Source: Aurantiochytrium sp. KH105
Lineage: Eukaryota > Sar > Bigyra > Thraustochytrida > Thraustochytriidae
Assembly (NCBI GenBank): GCA_003116975.1
Contig: BGKB01000216.1
Coordinates: 23,384 to 87,383 of the forward strand
Length of the DNA: 64,000 nucleotides
Direction: 5' to 3'
In this document: piece by piece, positions 48,504 to 58,658 of the stretch
How positions within the stretch are numbered: position 1 is the first letter of the stretch
Layout: the number at the start of each line of letters is the position of its first letter
The notes under the pieces: generated by a model
Told to the model about the DNA's origin: nothing
The model's input: the letters and a program-made list of their open reading frames with translations, nothing else
Database searches by the model: none
Program-made: the position numbers and the translations under genes

Positions 48504-51500
48504 TGTGCAGATGGCGGGGATAAATGGATGGCTGGCTCGGGAGCAGTGCGGTCTTTGCGGAGGTGGGTGACTCCGATCAATTGCCTTCGGGGCAGCTCGA
48601 CCAGCTAGCTAACGTAAGTGTTATGATGACAGCATAAAAAGTTCGACTAAAATGTTTCGGACAACTCAAGTCCACTCGATCGATGCAGAAGCAAGATGCG
48701 CAAGCGAAGCAAAAGTGCTAGCGTTGAGGTCGACTCAGCGAGTAGAGCAGCTGCAGCTGATAGCGAGCAGCAAATGTGCTCGCAACTCTCATGAGCCACG
48801 AGCGAAACGATTGGTACGCCGTCATTTTTCGCCACACCGAGCGGTGCGGCGACCACTTCACATCGACAACGATCTCTTGCGCTGTGCAGGTGGTCGAGGC
48901 GACCCGACCCAGAGGCGAGTGCAGATGCAAATGCAGCTGCAGCGGTTAGCCATTCGCGATTGACGCCCGCAGCCGCGCAAGCGTGGCGACGAAACAATGC
49001 AATAGGTAGAAAGCAAGGAAAAAGGGCCGGGATCCTTTCATACCGGGAGCCAAACCGGGAGTGAGACAGGTGGCGTGTGCCTGGAAGCAAGAAACTCGCA
49101 TGCTTGCATCGCGCAAGAGCAGCCACCGCAAAGCAATGGCCTGCGATGAGCTGATCAAGACGAAAAGAGAGAGAGAGAGCGGGGCGGAGCGAGAGAGAGA
49201 TAGAGAGTGAAGATGGTCTTTGCTGTTGGCTGTGGCAGCGGCCGTGCCATGTTCTACAGCTGCAGATGCAAGTTAAAAATTCACGGCACGATTTCGAGCG
49301 CCGAGCTAACGCATGACCTGTCGTTCGATAGAGCGCAAGAATTAAATCGAGGATGCCGTGCCCCATTCATTAACTCGTCCTATCCGTCCGTCCGTCTGTC
49401 CGTTCGGATGGAAGACCGGCTGTGGACAGCCATCCTGCTGTACGAAATGGCCAAAGGAAGCTCGTAAAAAACAAAACAGAGCAAACCAAAACCAATCAAA
49501 AGGAAGCGTAGTGAGATCAATCAAGGCAAAACGCAGGGACCTTTTGCCAATAAGTTGCAGGGAGACGTGAAGCGTGTCCGACCCAAACTCAAGATGGCTC
49601 GAGTTGTATGTAGTCGGCGAGAACAACCCGAACCGAAACAGTCGAGTCAAATCCAGATCGATTCACGTAAACGACAAAGATTGCTGCCGCAACAAGCCGT
49701 GCCGGATTCCCGGCAGGCTCGAATTTCTGGTCCTCGGATTTTCAGTCACTGCAGAGTGATCGTCGTGATTTGGATCCCGGGCGACTTTCCCCTGGATGCA
49801 CGTCCTCGCCGGCAAAAAGGAGTGGACGAGAGACACGCAACTGCAAGGACGGGAGTGCATCAAGGACTGTGGTTCACGGGGCCAAGAGCTCCGTTCATGC
49901 GTCCATTCATCCATTCATTCATTTTCATTCATCTGGCTATCCGTCGTCCATCGATGACTCATCCCATAATCACTCGGTTACTCAACCACTCAACCACTCG
50001 ATCACTCCGTCATCTCCGCAGAATTCGGCAATCGTTTCCGACACAAGCCGGAAGTAAGGCGCCCGCAGCGACGTGTACCAGGAAGTGGCGCTCGTCGGGG
50101 TTTCTGGCACCAAGCGTTCTAGCGGCGTTGCTTTTGTGCGATGAATTCGTCTGTCGCTCTCGAGGCGCGGGCCACCCGCCACACCACTCGCACGGTGTTT
50201 TTCGCGCGCATCGCATCCCACCCCATCTCATCGCCTCGCGTGCCGCATTCGAGCGGCGGCCTTCTCTCTGCTCGTTGCTTGCGCCACCTGCTCGCGCGCG
50301 CGGGATTCAGACTCCGGCTCGGCGGCGAAGGAGACGCCCTGTTGCCCGCGGCACGGCGCGCTCGATTGGACAGCCTCAACCAGGCTCGCGCGACTGCGAG
50401 GAGCGGAGAGGCCTCGGAGAGGCATCGGAGAGGAGCGGAAAGGAGCGATCGTCGAGATGGCCGAAGAATGCGAACCGAATTGAGGAGAGGACGCGTGGGT
50501 GCCCACGTGTCGACGTCGGCTCGCGAGATTTGGTCCGCCAAGTGCGACCCTGAACCGGGCGGGCGGTCGAGCGCCTCTTTCTTTTTTTCTTTCGATCTTT
50601 ATTTCCGGTGTTTTCGACGTCACCGGCCACGGCATCGTCATCGTCGTTGCGCTCATCGTCGAATCGCGTGCTTTTCCTTGTGCCTGGGGCATCGGCCGGC
50701 AGGCAGCTAGCCTCTTGGGCGTTGGCGTTGGGGCGGCTGTTGTTTGGGAGGAAGCGAGTGCGAGCGACTGCGAGCGTGCGGCCGCTAGCCGAATTTGCGC
50801 GACGCCGAATGCTCTGCTCGAACGCCAAGCCAAGACCGCTCGCGCGTCAAATTGCCAGCGCGAGCACGCCCGGGCGGCGCCTGGGTTGCACGTGAAGCGA
50901 GCGCTGCAGCAGCAACTGCTGCTGACTGCACGATGGAATCTGAAAATCTTTTATAAAGAAAAGAAGAAGTTGACGCGTGACGTGCTTGTGCATGCATGAC
51001 GCATCGCACGCACCACAAAGGCATCGCTGGGATCTTCATATTATCTTGGGGTTTCTAGCCTGTGGCTCAGGACCTGCGGGTCGGATTGTCGAGGACAGCG
51101 TCAAGCAACAACCTGGATTCTCATCGAGCTAATTCACACCAAATGAGATGAACGCCAAAAACATGGACAATTGGCGTAGCAGAGTCATCGTTGGATCGTT
51201 CGCATAGCCGATCGGATCAAGCGAGCGAGCGAGAATGCGATCTCATCCAGTCAGTGAAGAAAAAGGGGAAAAGGCGCAGGGAAACTTCTTTGACGCAAAA
51301 GGCTCAGGTGCAGGGAGGAAAAGGCTGATATGCCTACCTTGCGCGTTCCACATGGCGGAACCGCAATGGTCCGAAGCCACCAGCGAGGCCATCGAAAAGA
51401 AAGGAAAAGAAAAGAATAAAGGCGCGCGCATTTGATCCATCCCATCTTCATTCTGGTGGCGGCCAAGACATTGTCAACGAATGTACAAAACAACGAAAAT

Positions 51501-51597
51501 ACTTAAAAAAAAACCTCGAAGAAAACTAAAATAATCGAGCCGAAAGGAGGCGAGTAACGACAACGGAACAAAGCTTGCGAAACGAGAAAAGAGAAGC
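47158..51597. other. 4.4 kb gene-free interval with microsatellites
   Basis: I find no supported gene. It starts with the transporter leader, including a TTGC run at 47200-47227. Further in are a GCTA/CTAG run at about 48222-48278, a CAG run at 48462-48502, GA runs at 49167-49206, and a CATT run near 49904-49930. Open frames reach about 330 codons but start with TTG, are Arg/Ser/Pro-rich and show no domain. A gene of small exons or a non-coding RNA could be missed by eye. Confidence 0.5.
48462..48502. repeat. CAG trinucleotide repeat, non-coding
   Basis: About thirteen uninterrupted AGC/CAG units lie in the gene-free interval and belong to no supported gene. Confidence 0.9.
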
Positions 51598-52320
51598 TTA
51601 CGCGCGGCGCGGTGCAAACGTCTGACCGGGAAGGCCATCGCGATAAATGATGTCGTCAACGGAAGCCCTTTCATCAATGACGACGCGTGCGCGGGACCAA
51701 ATTTGCTCATCAATCTCATTCTGACAATCCAGAATGCGGACTTCATCAGTACTAATGAAGTTGACGATTTCCGGGCGGAAACCCGCGTATGTCTGGACGG
51801 CACGCTCGTTCGCAACCAGGCCTGGCTCAATGTCAGCCTCCATTTCATCTGCTTCACGCAGCTTTGGTGAGAGTGTGGCGATAGCAAGGAGGCGCGAGCG
51901 CGGCTGGAGATGAAAACCGTGCACAAGAGACACGCTAATTTGCGCCGGGTAGCGCAAGAGGACAGCAGCATCGAGAACGTCGCAGTAAACACCAATAACG
52001 AGCGGCTCAACTTGGACCACGTAAGCTGGCAAAGACTGGCCAGCTGAGAGAATGTTGCGGATTTCGGCAGTTTGCGGATCCTCGACGGCCAACCCGGTGT
52101 CGCTGGTGGGTGCGCAGCAAAGGAAAGCGCACCACTGGAAGACGCCTGCGGACGCGAGCTTTTCGGCCGGCGTCGTCATGCCGAGGTCTGGCCGCAAGAG
52201 AACGAGGTGCTCATGCGAGAGCCGTATGCCGCTCCCGTGTGCCGACGATCGCCTCCTCGCGCTCGAGTGTGGCGTCGCGTGTGCCGCCACGGGCTCAACC
52301 TTGGTCCCGAGCTCCGCCAT
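51598..52320 (-). CDS. protein of unknown function
   Basis: I do not recognise this 240-residue protein. It looks genuinely coded: a single frame from a good ATG (GAATGG context) to TAA, balanced composition, and alternating hydrophobic stretches such as PAYVVQVEPLVIGVYCDVL and ISVSLVHGFHL that suggest beta strands. The last 90 residues are acidic then basic (ENxIDEQIW, ERASVDDIIY, PRRA end). There is no signal peptide or membrane segment. A two-domain soluble protein with a disordered Ser/Arg/His-rich first 40 residues fits. An in-frame extension upstream opens with TTG and is rejected. Neighbours give no clue. Confidence 0.65.
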   Translation of the reverse strand: MAELGTKVEPVAAHATPHSSARRRSSAHGSGIRLSHEHLVLLRPDLGMTTPAEKLASAGVFQWCAFLCCAPTSDTGLAVEDPQTAEIRNILSAGQSLPAYVVQVEPLVIGVYCDVLDAAVLLRYPAQISVSLVHGFHLQPRSRLLAIATLSPKLREADEMEADIEPGLVANERAVQTYAGFRPEIVNFISTDEVRILDCQNEIDEQIWSRARVVIDERASVDDIIYRDGLPGQTFAPRRA

Positions 52321-53079
52321 TCTGCTTGAGCTTGCAAGCAAAAGCTAGCAAGCAACCGCAAGCAACCGCAAGCAACCGCAAGTCTCCAAGGAAGGCCGGC
52401 CAGCCTCCGCGCGGACCGTGGTATTCTGTCGTCAGGGGTTTGCCGCCTCTTCGTGGTTCGAGGGACTGCTCGTTTCACGGCCGGTGGCACCTGGCCGGCC
52501 GGCCGGCCCGGACTTGACTTGCCCAAGATGCAAAGCGAGCGCGTGCACACACACAACAGCCCAGCAATAATTATAACAATACGGTATAGCCTAGGTAGGA
52601 TTGGCCTAGCCTAGGCTAGGCCTACGGCAACTCTTGAAGGCGGAAAAGAGTACACACGCCCCTTCCTTGGCTGGGCTTGCTTGCTTGCTTGCTTGCTGTT
52701 AGTTCGGCCGACTTGTCTCCATCTTCATCAGCCGAGTATCCATCGCGACGGGACGGGCAGCTCCCGCCACGCGCAAGGCGGCAGCGACAACTGCCTGCTT
52801 GGTCTCTTTTCAGTAGCGAAAGCCTCTGTTTGCGTGATGCGTCGTCAGATCGTGGCGAGGTGGCGGCTCTGGGCCGGCGTCCGTCCCGAGCTGCTGCGTG
52901 TCGAGCTTGCTGCTCTTTTGTTTGGGGGGAGCAAGCTCGGGGACGTCCAGACGAAGCCAAAATCTCATCATGCCATGATGCGAGAGACTAACACAACACT
53001 CACTCACTCTCACACACACACACACCGTGCTTCAAGTCAACCAAGAAGCCACAAGCCAAACCATGAAAGCAGCCAGGCC
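52321..53079. promoter_or_regulatory. upstream region of the unknown gene, with nested repeats
   Basis: This 759-base stretch holds three exact 10-base units AGCAACCGCA at 52351-52380, a GGCC run at 52493-52507, a cluster of CCTAGG/TAGGCCTA palindromes at 52587-52624, a TTGC run at 52677-52697 and a CACA run near 53008-53024. The right part is the 3' flank of the FYVE kinase gene. Confidence 0.5.
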
Positions 53080-55674
53080 TTATCTGTGGTTGGGGAGATG
53101 CGCTGCGCAAAGCTTGCACACGCGAACGGCCTCCTTAACCTCGAGAATCTTGAGGCGACGACGGTGCGAGCTGCACGAGTCGCACATAAGGTTGGAACAG
53201 TTGCGACAGTGGTGTTTGCGCACAAAGAGAGTGAACTCGGCGTCGCAAATGCGGCAGCTCACCGCCTCGCTGTCATCAATCCAGTCCATGACCTCCTCCG
53301 GCTGGACGTCAAAGGACTTTTCCCGCACAAGGCGCTTCGACCGCGGCGGTGGGGCGGCCTGCGTGGCCTTGGGAGGCTTGGTCACACTGGAAGACTTGCG
53401 TCGCGGCCGGGGCCGGCTCATACCTTCTGCGGCCGAGACGATCGACTCACGCCGCTTAAACTTGGCTTGGACCAGGAGATCCTTTTCAGTCAACGGACTT
53501 TCTGAGCTTTCCGTACCGTCATCCTCGTCGTCCTCATCGTTCTCGTTGCCAGTGTCAAGCTCGTTGTCTTTCAGATCGCCGGATGTAGGGACATTGGATG
53601 ACGAATCTGGTGGAGGACGCGCCAGCGTGCTTGCTGCTCCTGCAAAGACGTCGTCATCGCTCGCCGCCGTGCTGTGACTCGAGGGTGGGTGTGGCGGAGT
53701 AGAGCTAGAGCTGCTTGTTTCGCGAAAGAGCGTCGAGTCGATTCGGCGCGAAAGCCATGACGAGGTTGAGGCGAGTTGCGAAGACGCTGATGACACAGAC
53801 GAAGACGGGATACCCATACTAACTGATTCTTGAGAGGAAGAAGAAGAAGGGGATGGGGAACAGCTTCGTACAATGCTTGTGGCAATGTCATCCACACCAT
53901 CGAGTAGATTTCTGTACATTTCCCCGCCGGGTATTGAGTCAAAGCCTCGTTTTTCAAGCTCGCGGAAGTGATGCATCCGTCGGAGAAACCCCGTAACGCG
54001 CACGGGAAGCGGCACGCTCGTGGTGTCAAGTTCGTCGAGAAGTTTTGTTGGAACCGTCCTCACCTCGGCTGTGGCGGCAACGTTTGTATTGGGTCCAAAG
54101 GGTCCCACTTGTCCTCCCTGTCCTTGGCCTTCTCCATGACCTCCGAGAGGAGCAGAGGCAGCTGAGGAGAAAATTTGCCTTTGTTTCTTCGCCTCCTCGT
54201 CGGCGTCCTCCTCCTTGTCGTCTTCAGCGTCGTTGGCGGCATTATTGACGTTGTCGTCGACGTCGTCGTTGTCAACGTTTTGCTTGTCAATTGCTGGGTC
54301 TTTTGTTGAGTTGAAGTGACCCCCATCAGTCGATGTTGTGTGCGATGCTGACGTTGATGGCAAAGTGCTTGGCTGCTCTGCGCGGCTGGGCATAGTCGAA
54401 AGCGCCTGAATCCATGGGTGCGCCAAGACCTGGTCCGCGGTAAAGCGCTGCGCCACATCGAGCACGAGCAGACGCGAGACGAGGTCGCGCGCCATGACCG
54501 AGACTTGGGTCCAATCGCGTTCGGGGAAGACGTAGCGCGCATGTAGAATACGTTTCTTGAGTTCGGTCTCCTTGAAAGGAGGGTAGCCGCAGAGCAAAAT
54601 ATACAGGACGACGCCGAGGCTCCACATGTCGGCAGCCGTGTCGCAGAGACCGAGCGTGTGAACCTCGGGAGGTGCAAAAAGCGGAGCAGCAACGTGGCGA
54701 TGGATCGGGGCATTGGGGTGGTGCATTTGTTCTGCGACGCCAAAGTCGCAGAGCTTGGCGACATTGCCGGCGGTGCAGAGAATATTGTCGAGCTTGACGT
54801 CCATGTGAACGACGCCCCGAGCATGGCACTTTTGCAAGGCGAGGGCAATGTCCCGGATGTATTTCGCGGCGGTGCGCTCGCAATAGAGTTCGTTCTCGTT
54901 GCTGTCGACGATCTTTTGCAAGAGCGTGCGGTCAACGTACTCGAGAACGAAGATGGCAAACTTTTGCCCAACTTCAAAGTCGAGCAGGTTAACAACGTTT
55001 TCGTGCGCACAAAGACGCTGCAGACGAGCTTCTTCCTTGCAGTCTTTGCGTCGCGCCTCGTCGCTGATGCCCTTGACCTGAATGCGGACGAACTTGAGCG
55101 CGACGATCTGCCCTGTCTTGAGGGATTTGCCACGGAAGACAACGGCTGTGACGCCAGCTGCCTCGGCACGTACAATCTCGTAGAGACCGTGCAGCCTGGG
55201 CGCCTCTGTGTGGAAGAGATCGGCAACACCTTCTTCGCCCTGGGACTTGCCCCACTCCTGCGCGTACTCTGCTTGCGCAATGTGAAAATCGCTAAAGAGC
55301 TTGCGACCCTTGGCTGCGATCATCGTTCGCTGCGAGGGTGATACTGTGGACGTCATGATCCTGTCGCTGGCTCCGGATTTCTCGCGCGCAAGACGCTCCT
55401 TGCGCGCGCGTGCTGCCTCTGCAGCAGGACGCACTTGGTCGCCTCGAACGCTTTGCATGTTGTTCGGGTGCTGGCGTTTGTCTTGCTCTCCTTGCTGCTG
55501 CTTCCCATGCTGGTGCTGCTGCTCATGCTGGTGCTGCTGCCCAAGCTGCTGCTGCCTAAGCTGTTCACTGTGCTCGTGCTGGTGCTGCTGCCCGTGCTGC
55601 TGCCCGAGCGGCCCCTGTGGCTTGGCGCCTCCCGCGGGGCCCATGTACATCTCGCGTGTAATCTCATTGCCCAT
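53080..55674 (-). CDS. protein kinase with C-terminal FYVE finger and N-myristoylation consensus
   Basis: The 864-residue protein begins MGNEITR, a match to MGxxxT. A Gln/His-rich stretch follows at about 20-70. The kinase domain (about 163-423, CAMK-like) has catalytic Lys194 in VALKF, HMDVKLDN with Asp292, DFGVA with Asp310 and an APPE motif at 334. The Gly loop is degenerate (AAGVTAVV), and Met replaces the Arg of HRD. A Ser/Asp-rich linker leads to a FYVE finger at about 797-860: WIDD, VRKHHCRNC, and RVC, with paired cysteines. FYVE fingers bind PI3P on endosomes, so the kinase should act there, perhaps helped by myristate. The ATG at 55674 has GCC before and G after. An in-frame ATG at 55875 would add 67 residues coded by microsatellites. 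Confidence 0.88.
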   Translation of the reverse strand: MGNEITREMYMGPAGGAKPQGPLGQQHGQQHQHEHSEQLRQQQLGQQHQHEQQHQHGKQQQGEQDKRQHPNNMQSVRGDQVRPAAEAARARKERLAREKSGASDRIMTSTVSPSQRTMIAAKGRKLFSDFHIAQAEYAQEWGKSQGEEGVADLFHTEAPRLHGLYEIVRAEAAGVTAVVFRGKSLKTGQIVALKFVRIQVKGISDEARRKDCKEEARLQRLCAHENVVNLLDFEVGQKFAIFVLEYVDRTLLQKIVDSNENELYCERTAAKYIRDIALALQKCHARGVVHMDVKLDNILCTAGNVAKLCDFGVAEQMHHPNAPIHRHVAAPLFAPPEVHTLGLCDTAADMWSLGVVLYILLCGYPPFKETELKKRILHARYVFPERDWTQVSVMARDLVSRLLVLDVAQRFTADQVLAHPWIQALSTMPSRAEQPSTLPSTSASHTTSTDGGHFNSTKDPAIDKQNVDNDDVDDNVNNAANDAEDDKEEDADEEAKKQRQIFSSAASAPLGGHGEGQGQGGQVGPFGPNTNVAATAEVRTVPTKLLDELDTTSVPLPVRVTGFLRRMHHFRELEKRGFDSIPGGEMYRNLLDGVDDIATSIVRSCSPSPSSSSSQESVSMGIPSSSVSSASSQLASTSSWLSRRIDSTLFRETSSSSSTPPHPPSSHSTAASDDDVFAGAASTLARPPPDSSSNVPTSGDLKDNELDTGNENDEDDEDDGTESSESPLTEKDLLVQAKFKRRESIVSAAEGMSRPRPRRKSSSVTKPPKATQAAPPPRSKRLVREKSFDVQPEEVMDWIDDSEAVSCRICDAEFTLFVRKHHCRNCSNLMCDSCSSHRRRLKILEVKEAVRVCKLCAAHLPNHR

Positions 55675-56726
55675 GGCTGCCGGCGCTGCTGCCTCCAGCG
55701 CCTGCTTCTCGTGCGGTAGGCGCCGACTGCAGACGGACGCTCGCACGCCACCCGCCCGCCCGCCCGCCCGCCCGCCCGCCCGCCCGCTCAACCGCTCGCT
55801 CTCGCGCTCGCGCTCGCGCGTTTCGTTCTGCGGAGGGCGCGTGTCGATTGATCGATCGATCGATCGATCGATCATCGCGGTACGCTCTGCTTTTTAGGTA
55901 GAGGGCAGGGCCGGAAGGCGATTGTCGACTTTGGCGGCTTTTGTTTCACTGTAGCGCACTCTTCCTTTCACTCGCCCCCGCGCGTTCGCCCTTCTTGCCT
56001 TGTTTGTTAGCTTCTGTGTTTCGTCTTTCGTGGACCCGGACCGCCGTGAACCGGGCGGACCTGGCGTCTTCGAAGTTCGAGGGCGGAGAACGACGACGCG
56101 AGGGAGGGATGGAGGAGGAAGGAGGCCGACGAGCGGAGGAGGACGAGGACGCGAAGCGCGGTGATCGTTCACGGATAGCGAATGAGCTGGTGCTTTGGAG
56201 GAGAACTCTCTGACGGTTTTGGTGGGTGCACTCGTTCCTCGAACATGCTTTTCTTTTTTTTGTTTCTTTTTACTCTTTTGGTATGTCTCTTGGTCAGGAG
56301 TAGGATTGAATGGCACAGCGCAGGGCGGAAGGTGGGGAGGTGGTCTTGACGTCGGTTAATTCGATGCTTTATGTCGGACCGCAGAAGAGACAATCATTAT
56401 CTGCAGCTGGCTGCGACAGAGAGTCCTTCATTTTGCTTGTCTTTCGGAGGACGACAAGACAGCAACCAACCAACCAACCAAATCTACCAACCCATTGCTA
56501 CGTGGAGCAAGAGCGAAAATGCAAACCAGATGAAGAAAACCTGGACTTGCATTTATTGCATGCTTGGATGAAATTTGTCATGGACGAAAGAAGTAAGCAT
56601 GAGACCTCTGTCTCCCATGACCCACTTTGAATCTCAAGGTAAAGAAGGAAAGGAAGCAAAGGACAAAGACGAAACTATAAAAATGATTGTCGAGCGGACT
56701 TGTTTGATTGCAGAGTACCTGTATAC
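55675..56726. other. FYVE kinase upstream region with microsatellites
   Basis: This 1052-base interval holds a CCCG run at 55751-55787, a CGATC run at 55849-55873, an ACCA run near 56465-56480 and the 3' flank of the fumarate reductase gene. No gene is supported. Confidence 0.5.
55751..55787. repeat. CCCG tetranucleotide repeat
   Basis: About nine CCCG units lie between the two possible starts of the FYVE kinase. If translated they would read as Gly-Arg-Ala-Gly repeats. Confidence 0.85.
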
Positions 56727-58658
56727 TTAGAGCTTGGAGTTTGGTGCAACGGTACCGATCTCGTACTCGGCAGCGTACTTGGGGATGATCTCGGGCTTGT
56801 GAAGCATGTCAAAAGCCTCGGTGGCGTCCTTGCCGCCGTAGAGAAGGATAGCCTTGGCGCCACCGGGGTGGTTCTCGAGGAACTCAGTGACATCGTAGAC
56901 CTTGTCGTTGAGGATGACCCAGCAGTCGTCCTTGGTGGTGTGCTTGGCGATCTCGTCCATGGTGTAAGCCTGCGTCTTGGGCGCAGCGCTGGCGGAGCTG
57001 CTGCCAGAGTCGCCGCCCTGCTCGTAGAAAGCAGAGTTGGGGTCGAGCTCCTTGGGGCCATCGTCCTCGGGGATCTCAGAGTTCGACGAGGCGCCGCCCT
57101 TCTTGCCACCCCACGAAACGGTGACGCTGTTCGAGGACGGGTCGACGTGGAGGTCAAAGGCGCCGGCCTTGCCGCCAGCACCGCCAGAGGTCACAAGCTT
57201 GTCAAGGAGGAAGCGGCTGGCAGTCTGGCCGGCCTTGCGGCCGTAGACGACGCAGTCAAGAAGACTGGAGCCACCGAGACGGTTGGTGCCGTGGATGCCA
57301 CCAATGATCTCACCGCCGGCAAAGAGACCCTTGATGGGGGCATCGTTGCCAGTGATGACCTCGGCCTCGGCCGAGGTGGCGATACCGCCCATGCAGTAGT
57401 GAACAAGGGGGGTGATGATGGCCACATGCCAGGTGTCGTCCTCGACGTTGAGGGGCAGGGCCTCAAAGTACTTCTTGTCCCACTCGTCGTTGCCAGACTC
57501 GGCACCCTTGTTGTACTTATCAAAGGTCTTTTGGAGCTTCTCCGGAGCGACGCCAATCTCCTTGGCGAGCTCCTTGCCGGTCATCTTCTTCATGAGACCG
57601 CGCTGCACGTAGTGGTCGCAGTGCCACTGAATGAGGGCGCTGGCCTTGCCGTTAAGGCACAGGCGGTAGGGGGCCTTGCCGTGGACAAACATGCGGCCGC
57701 TGACGTAGTCGCGCTTGCCGAGCTCATCGCAGAAGCGCTCTCCGTTCTGGTCGAGAATGACACCACCCGAGCCGCGGAGGGCTTCAGCGGCGAGGAACTT
57801 GACCTTGGCGTCCGGCTCGTTGGGGTCGACGATGCCGGTGGGGTGGATCTGCACGCAGTGGAGATCACGAGTGGCGCCGCCGGCAGCCAAACTCATCTTA
57901 ATGCCATCACCAGTGCAGTGGGGGCCGTTGGTGGTGGGGAGGGTGAGCAGAGGGGGCATGGGGATCTTCTTGCCGTTGCTCTGCTTGGCGGCGCGCGAGG
58001 TCGTGCTCCATGCCTCCATCTCGGCGAACTGGTCGGAGACCTGGGCGAGGAGCGAGTCCTCAGAGAAGTCAGCGCCAAAGCCACCAGTGCAGAGAATAAC
58101 AGGGCCATACTCCTTGTAGGTCTTGCCACCCTTCTCGAAGACGACGCCAACGACCTCGTCACCGTCCTTGATCAGCTCGGTCACGGTAGCCTTGTTGAGA
58201 AGACGGGCGCGGCCGTCCTTCTTGTCGCAGATGGCCTCGTAGGCCTCCATGAGGCCGTAGGTGATGGCCATACCGGGGAAGCGCTCCTTGCCGCGATGGG
58301 TGCGGGGGTTCGAGTGGGCAGCGAGACGAGCGACGATGGAGAGATCGAGGTCGAACTTCTCCTTGAGCCACTCGAGAGCGGGGCCGGACTCGTAGGTGAG
58401 GACGCGGATGAGGTCATCGCGGGCGCCCTCGGCGGCGGAGACCTTGGTGTCGTTAAAGAAAACCTCGGGCGAGTCGTCGATCTTGAGCTCGCGCTGGGTG
58501 CTCGTGCCGGCGGCGTTCATGCCACTGGTAGCCTTGGTCGAGTTGCCACCGCAAAAGGGCGACTTATCGAGAAGGAGGGTGCGGCCACCGGCCTGGAGGA
58601 CGGTGTGCGCGGCGGACATGCCGCTGAGGCCGCCGCCAACAATGATGACCTGGCTCAT
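56727..58658 (-). CDS. soluble fumarate reductase fused to cytochrome b5, ending SKL
   Basis: The 643-residue protein has an FAD-binding fumarate reductase/succinate dehydrogenase flavoprotein domain (about 1-480): VGGGLSGMSAA with GxGxxG at 8-13, GGNSTKATSG, QIHPTG, and ATSAEAEVI and AGGEIIGGIHGTNRLGGSSL near the end, as in yeast Osm1/Frd1. A 50-residue linker leads to a cytochrome b5 domain (about 545-640) with haem ligands His597 in HPGG and His620 in MLHKP. The last residues are SKL, the standard PTS1, so the enzyme should be peroxisomal. It would reduce fumarate to succinate and could reoxidise a peroxisomal reductant through the haem domain; the donor is unknown. No NADH-binding domain is present. 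The ATG at 58658 follows a GTCAA repeat. Confidence 0.92.
   Translation of the reverse strand: MSQVIIVGGGLSGMSAAHTVLQAGGRTLLLDKSPFCGGNSTKATSGMNAAGTSTQRELKIDDSPEVFFNDTKVSAAEGARDDLIRVLTYESGPALEWLKEKFDLDLSIVARLAAHSNPRTHRGKERFPGMAITYGLMEAYEAICDKKDGRARLLNKATVTELIKDGDEVVGVVFEKGGKTYKEYGPVILCTGGFGADFSEDSLLAQVSDQFAEMEAWSTTSRAAKQSNGKKIPMPPLLTLPTTNGPHCTGDGIKMSLAAGGATRDLHCVQIHPTGIVDPNEPDAKVKFLAAEALRGSGGVILDQNGERFCDELGKRDYVSGRMFVHGKAPYRLCLNGKASALIQWHCDHYVQRGLMKKMTGKELAKEIGVAPEKLQKTFDKYNKGAESGNDEWDKKYFEALPLNVEDDTWHVAIITPLVHYCMGGIATSAEAEVITGNDAPIKGLFAGGEIIGGIHGTNRLGGSSLLDCVVYGRKAGQTASRFLLDKLVTSGGAGGKAGAFDLHVDPSSNSVTVSWGGKKGGASSNSEIPEDDGPKELDPNSAFYEQGGDSGSSSASAAPKTQAYTMDEIAKHTTKDDCWVILNDKVYDVTEFLENHPGGAKAILLYGGKDATEAFDMLHKPEIIPKYAAEYEIGTVAPNSKL

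Noticed and set aside
49555..50553. A 332-codon plus-strand frame in the large spacer
   Set aside because: It opens with TTG, has Arg/Ser/Pro-rich composition and no recognisable motif; frames of this size occur by chance in such GC-rich DNA.
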